Assembly (NCBI GenBank): GCA_963750395.1
Contig: CAVVQM010000015.1
Coordinates: forward strand, 62,001-126,000
Length of the DNA: 64,000 nucleotides
Direction of reading: 5' to 3'
From: JADJPO01 sp963750395
Lineage (GTDB): Bacteria > Actinomycetota > Actinomycetes > Actinomycetales > Kineosporiaceae
Shown here: one piece after another, positions 59,701 to 64,000 of the stretch
Position numbering within the stretch: the first letter of the stretch is position 1
How the letters are laid out: the number at the start of each line of letters is the position of its first letter
Program-made: the position numbers and the translations under genes
Notes under the pieces: generated by a model
Told to the model about the DNA's origin: nothing
The model's input: only the letters and a program-made list of their open reading frames with translations
The model's database searches: none

Positions 59701-62700
59701 ATGCCGTCGGACGGATCGGGTCCGGGGAGGTCCGAGGACTCCTTCGTGCACCTGCACGTGCACACCGAGTACTCGATGCTCGACGGTGCGGCGAAGATCG
59801 ACGACCTCTTCGCCGAGGCCGCCCGGATGGGCATGCCCGCGCTGGCCACCACCGACCACGGCTTCGTCTTCGGGGCCTACGAGTTCTGGAAGAAGGCGCA
59901 GAAGTACGGCGTCAAGCCGATCATCGGCGTCGAGGCGTACCTGACCCCGGGCACCAGCCGGTTCGACCGCACCCGGGTGCGCTGGGGTGAGGACGGCGAG
60001 GACGACGTCTCCGGTGGTGGCGCCTACACCCACCTCACGCTGCTGGCCGAGACGACGGGCGGCATGCACAACCTGTTCCGGATGACGTTCGCTGGCGTCA
60101 GCCTGGAGGGCCACTTCTACAAGCCCCGGATGGACCGCGAGCTGCTGTCCACCTACAGCAAGGGGCTGATCGCGACCACCGGCTGCCCCGGCGGCGAGGT
60201 GCAGACCCGGCTGCGGCTGGGCCAGTACCGCGAGGCCGTCGACGCGGCAGCCGAGCTCCGCGACATCTTCGGGCCGAGCAACTACTACTGCGAGCTGATG
60301 GACCACGGCCTGCCCGTGGAGAAGCGGGTCCGCGAGGACCTGCTCCGGCTGGCTCGCGACCTGCAGCTGCCGCTGCTGGCCACGCAACGACCTGCACTAC
60401 ACCCGGCCCGAGGACGCCCAGGCGCACGCCGTCCTGCTCTGCGTCCAGTCCGGTTCCACGCTCGCCGACCCGAAGCGGTTCAAGTTCGACGCCGACGACT
60501 TCTACCTCAAGTCACCGGCAGAGATGCGCGAGGTGTGGAAGGAGCTGCCCGAGGCCTGCGACAACACCCTGCTGATCGCCGAGCGCTGCGAGGCGACGTT
60601 CACCGAGGGCGCCAACCTGATGCCGCGCTTCCCGGTGCCCGCAGGGGGAGAGCGAGCAGTCCTGGTTCGTCCAGGAGGTCGAGCGTGGCCTGCACCGGCG
60701 CTACCCGGGCGGGGTGCCCGACCGAGGCGCGCAAGCAGGCCGACTTCGAGGTCGACGTCATCTGCCAGATGGGATTCCCCGGCTACTTCCTGGTCGTCGC
60801 CGACTTCATCAACTGGGCCAAGGAGCAGGGCATCCGGGTCGGGCCCGGCCGCGGTTCGGCGGCGGGTTCGCTGGCCGCCTACGCCACCGGGATCACCGAT
60901 CTCGACCCGCTGCGGCACGGGCTGATCTTCGAGCGCTTCCTGAACCCCGAGCGGGTCTCGATGCCCGACGTCGACGTCGACTTCGACGAGCGCCGCCGGG
61001 GCGAGGTGATCCGCTACGTCAGCGACCGATACGGCGAGGACCGGGTCGCGCAGATCGTCACCTACGGCACGATCAAGGCCAAGCAGGCGCTCAAGGACGC
61101 CTCGCGCGTCCTGGGCTACCCGTTCTCCATGGGGGAGCGGCTGACCAAGGCGATGCCGCCCGCGGTGATGGGCAAGGACATCCCGCTGACCGGGATCTTC
61201 GACCCGGCCCATCCCCGGCACGGCGAGGCGGAGTGAGTTCCGCGAGCTGCACGCGAGCGACCCCGAGGTGGCCAGGGTCGTCGAGACCGCTCGCGGCCTG
61301 GAGAACCTGAAGCGCCAGTGGGGCGTGCACGCGGCCGGCGTCATCATGTCCAGCGAGCCGCCTCATCGATCACGTCCCGATCATGCGGCGTGAGCAGGAC
61401 GGCGCGATCATCACGCAGTTCGACTACCCGACCTGCGAGACGCTCGGTCTGCTCAAGATGGACTTCCTCGGTCTGCGCAACCTGACCGTCATCGACGATG
61501 CGCTGAACAACGTCGTCGCCAACGGCAAGGAACCGCTGGATCTCGAGGAACTCTCGGCCACGCTCGACGACAAGGCCACCTACGAGTTGCTGGCCGCCGG
61601 TGACACCCTGGGGGTGTTCCAGCTGGACGGCGGACCGATGCGGACCCTGCTGCGCCAGATGCGCCCGGACAACTTCGAGGACATCTCCGCCGTCCTGGCG
61701 CTCTACCGGCCCGGGCCGATGGGCGCCAACTCGCACACCAACTACGCCCTGCGCAAGAACGGGCTGCAGCCGATCACCCCGATCCACCCCGAGCTGGCCG
61801 AACCGCTCGCCGAGATCCTGGACGCCACCCACGGCCTGATCGTCTACCAGGAACAGGTCATGGCGATCGCGCAGAAGGTCGCCGGGTACAGCCTCGGCAA
61901 GGCCGACCTGCTACGCCGGGCGATGGGCAAGAAGAAGCGCGAGATCCTCGACAAGGAGTTCGAGGGCTTCGAGGCCGGGATGACGGAGAACGGCTACTCC
62001 ACGGCCGCGATCAAGACCCTGTGGGACATCCTGGTCCCGTTCTCCGACTACGCCTTCAACAAGGCGCACACCGCCGGGTACGGGCTGGTCTCCTACTGGA
62101 CCGCCTACCTCAAGGCCAACCATCCCTGCGAGTACATGGCCGCGCTGCTGACCAGCGTGCGCGACGACAAGGACAAGTCCGCCCTCTACCTGAACGAGTG
62201 CCGACGGATGGGCATCAAGGTGCTCCCGCCCGACGTGAACTCCTCGGCCGCCGACTTCACCCCCGTCGGTCAGGACATCCGGTTCGGGCTGGCCGCGATC
62301 CGCAACGTCGGTGTCAACGTCGTCGACGGGATCGTCACGGCCCGCGGCGACCACGGGGCCTACGAGTCCTTCCAGGACTTCCTGCGCAAGGTTCCCCTCG
62401 TGGTCTGCAACAAGCGCACCGTCGAATCGCTGATCAAGGCCGGCGCCTTCGACTCGCTCGGTCACCCCCGCCGGGGGCTGGTCGCGGTGCACGAGCAGTC
62501 GGTCGAGGCCGTGGTCGGCGACAAGAAGAACGAGGAGCGGGGCCAGTTCGCCCTCGATTTCGGGTTCGGGGGCATGGACGACGCCGGTAAGGCCGAGTCG
62601 ATGCTGCCGGCCGTCCCGGACGGGGGAGTGGGAGAAGGCGACCCTGCTGTCCGCGGAGCGGGAGATGCTCGGCCTCTACGTCTCCGACCACCCGCTGTTC

Positions 62701-63264
62701 GGCCTGGAGCATCTGCTCTCGCGCGAGGCGGACTGCGCGATCGCCACCCTGACCGGAGACGACAGCCGGCCGGACGGCGCGACCGTCACCATCGCCGGCA
62801 TGATCAGTTCGTTGCAGCGCAAGCTGACCAAGAACGGCAACCCGTGGGCCATCGCCGCCGTCGAGGACCTGGTGGGCGCGATCGAGGTGCTGTTCTTCCC
62901 GCAGACCTACCAGACCGTCTCGCACGCCTTGGCCGAGGATCTCGTCGTGGTGGTCAAGGGACGGGTGAATCGCCGCGACGACGTCCCGACGATCTACGCC
63001 CAGGAACTGCGCATCCCGGACCTCTCCGACGGCGACCGCGGCCCGGTGGTCGTCTCGATGCCGATGGCCCGGTGCACCCCACCGGTCGTGGAGCGGCTCA
63101 AGGACGTCCTGACCACCCACCCCGGCCCAGCCGAGGTCCGTCTGCGCCTGACCCGAGCCGACAAGACCACGATCATGCGGCTGGACGACGGCCTGCGGGT
63201 GGCCCCCTCACCGGCGCTGTTCGGCGACCTCAAGGCGCTGCTCGGGCCGCAGTGCCTGATGTGA
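59701..63264 (+). CDS. dnaE: Replicative DNA polymerase III alpha subunit, frame disrupted at six sites
   Basis: About 1186 codons from ATG 59701. PHP domain HLHVHTEYSMLDGAAKI, ATTDHGFVFG; GPGRGSAAGSLAAYATGITD; catalytic triad in MPDVDVDFDERRRGEV; VFQLDGGPMRTLLRQM; FNKAHTAGYGLVSYWTAYLK; OB fold VTIAGMISSLQRKLTKNGNP. It is the replicative enzyme (DnaE1); DnaE2 is at 23054. Extra bases near 60384, 60646, 60720, 61233, 61360 and 62624 break the frame; the first three and the last three each sum to zero net shift. Corrected, it ends at TGA 63262-63264, in the first of four 16-bp repeats. Sequence error is likely, since the gene is essential. Confidence 0.93.
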
Positions 63265-63316
63265 CCCGTGCCTGATGTGACCCGTGCCTGATGTGACCGA
63301 GTGCCTGATGTGACCC
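63252..63316. repeat. Four 16/17-bp tandem repeats across the dnaE stop codon
   Basis: GTGCCTGATGTGACCC at 63252, 63268, 63284 (17 bp, ends CGA) and 63301. The first contains the dnaE stop. The next two place a TGA in each of the other two frames, so any ribosome frame meets a stop within 35 nt. Confidence 0.93.
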
Positions 63317-63356
63317 GCCGGATCGGGGTGGTGGCGGGGCGCAGTGGCGGCGGATC

Positions 63357-63362
63357 TAGAGT
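63357..63362 (+). promoter_or_regulatory. -10 element of a leaderless promoter after dnaE
   Basis: TAGAGT is followed by seven bases and GTG 63370, which supports that codon as the start in preference to GTG 63361, which the box itself overlaps. Confidence 0.5.
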
Positions 63363-63369
63363 GAACGTC

Positions 63370-63867
63370 GTGCTCGAATCCCCGGCCGGTGCGGCCCCAC
63401 CGGATCGCGCGCCCGTCCGGGGGACGCTCCTGCGGGAAGTGGTCCCCCCCTTCGCGGCGACGCTCGCCGCCGGGGTGGTGCTCGGCCCGCTCTGGCGCGT
63501 CGCCGGCTCCTTCGCGTCCTCCCGCGCCGACCTGGGTGAACGGTTCGTCGCCGTCGACGGCTCGTTCTTCGTGCTGGCCGCCGCACTGGGGGTGCTGACC
63601 GCCGCCGCCCTGTGGGCCCGCCCCGGCCCGAACCCGGCCCTTCGACTGGCCGCCGTGCTGCTCGGCTCCCTCGCGGGCTCCCTGATCGCGGTTGCGATCG
63701 GGGTGCTGCTCGGTTCCCCGGCACTCGTCGCCTGGGCCGCCGTGACGACATGGCCGTGGGTCTGCGCCATGCTCGTGGCCCTGGTCTCGGCCGTCCGGTT
63801 GCTGGTGCCGCAGGACAGGGCCGATGGGGAGGTCTCGCCCGATCACAGCCCCTCCCAGCCGGCCTGA
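63370..63867 (+). CDS. Four-helix membrane protein of unknown function
   Basis: 165 residues from GTG 63370. Four hydrophobic segments (about 25-45, 60-78, 88-110, 113-133) in a protein rich in Ala, Leu and Val; the N-terminus VLESPAGAAPPD and PVRGTLLREVVPPFAAT precede helix 1, and the tail is polar and acidic. Similar small membrane proteins follow dnaE in other actinobacteria, but I cannot name a domain with confidence. It converges with the YbaK-like gene. Confidence 0.72.
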   Translation: MLESPAGAAPPDRAPVRGTLLREVVPPFAATLAAGVVLGPLWRVAGSFASSRADLGERFVAVDGSFFVLAAALGVLTAAALWARPGPNPALRLAAVLLGSLAGSLIAVAIGVLLGSPALVAWAAVTTWPWVCAMLVALVSAVRLLVPQDRADGEVSPDHSPSQPA

Positions 63868-63879
63868 CGCTCGAGAACC

Positions 63880-64000
63880 TCAGTCGGTGGCGATCGCCGC
63901 CAGACGGGCACCGGTCAGCCGCACCAGGTCGGCCGGCGCCAGTTCGACGTCCAGCCCCCGACGACCGGCGCTGACCAGCACCGTGGCGTGCTCGGACGCC
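63880..64000 (-). CDS. YbaK-family Cys-tRNA(Pro) deacylase, C-terminal 39 residues only
   Basis: Only the 3' end is in the window; the gene starts beyond the right edge. The translation TVLVSAGRRGLDVELAPADL followed by VRLTGARLAAIATD matches the C-terminus of YbaK/ProX editing proteins (VSAGxRGLD...LAPADL). A different YbaK homologue is at 20009. Confidence 0.72.
   Translation of the reverse strand, partial: ASEHATVLVSAGRRGLDVELAPADLVRLTGARLAAIATD

Noticed and set aside
63252..63316. CRISPR-like or IS-end repeats after dnaE
   Set aside because: There are no spacers and no transposase; it is a simple tandem repeat that includes the dnaE stop codon.

Overview
The window comes from a high-GC actinomycete (order Actinomycetia; no closer placement is supported from the sequence alone). 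Gene content and order follow, in inverted orientation, the Mycobacterium tuberculosis block that runs from the division/cell-wall (dcw) cluster to aroG and an acyltransferase: plsC-like, aroG, PknL-type kinase, an Rv2175c-like DNA-binding protein, idsA2, metF, then mraZ to wag31. Departures from that order are a crtI-crtB carotenoid pair beside idsA and a large DNA-damage locus ahead of mraZ.

Layout. 0-7 kb: partial EEP-fold protein, small membrane protein, alpha/beta hydrolase, plsC-like acyltransferase, polytopic membrane protein, class II DAHP synthase, molybdopterin oxidoreductase. 7-11 kb: PASTA Ser/Thr kinase, LysM lytic transglycosylase and a small DNA-binding protein. 11-14.6 kb: carotenoid genes crtB, crtI and idsA reading left; metF diverges from a perfectly symmetric 28-bp promoter. 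14.7-18 kb: a chain of 4-nt-overlapping genes (metF, SIMPL, nfo, membrane protein, pth2). 18-22 kb: leftward membrane proteins, hydrolase, YbaK and Fic. 22-29.2 kb: DNA-damage locus behind a perfect LexA box: DUF6504, SAV_6107-type HEPN, DnaE2, a methyltransferase and Pol IV. 29.5-34.7 kb: DUF3040, then TgpA-like transglutaminase, DUF58 and MoxR. 35-53.7 kb: dcw cluster mraZ-rsmH-ftsL-ftsI-murE-murF-mraY-ftsW-murG-murC-ftsQ-ftsZ-pgeF-yggS-sepF-yggT-wag31, with murD missing from its usual place between mraY and ftsW. 53.8-64 kb: DksA/TraR-like protein, lspA, rluD, PrmC-like protein, a zinc-ribbon/SPFH pair, dnaE, a membrane protein and the tail of a second YbaK.

Three patterns cut across the annotation. 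First, thirteen conserved genes (mraZ, rsmH, ftsL, ftsI, murE, murF, murC, pgeF, yggS, dnaE, aroG, moxR, counting ftsI's many sites once each, plus none in the 6.3-34 kb stretch) show or appear to show broken frames; I count about 34 one-base insertions, each reversible by removing one G on the coding strand, and about 7 one-base deletions, over twelve genes. Since the genes are essential and the protein sequence resumes perfectly across each site, sequence error is the simplest reading, and I annotate these as genes with disrupted frames. Second, five genes end inside a 15-18 bp tandem duplication that copies the stop codon (0.5, 15.6, 48.4, 52.3 and 63.3 kb). Third, at least seven starts sit 6-7 nt downstream of a TANNNT element, the layout of leaderless actinobacterial promoters.

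Functionally the window joins envelope growth (precursor synthesis, septum assembly, DivIVA-directed polar growth, PASTA kinase signalling, wall hydrolase) with replication (dnaE) and damage-induced replication (DnaE2, Pol IV). I saw no tRNA, rRNA, insertion sequence or CRISPR array.
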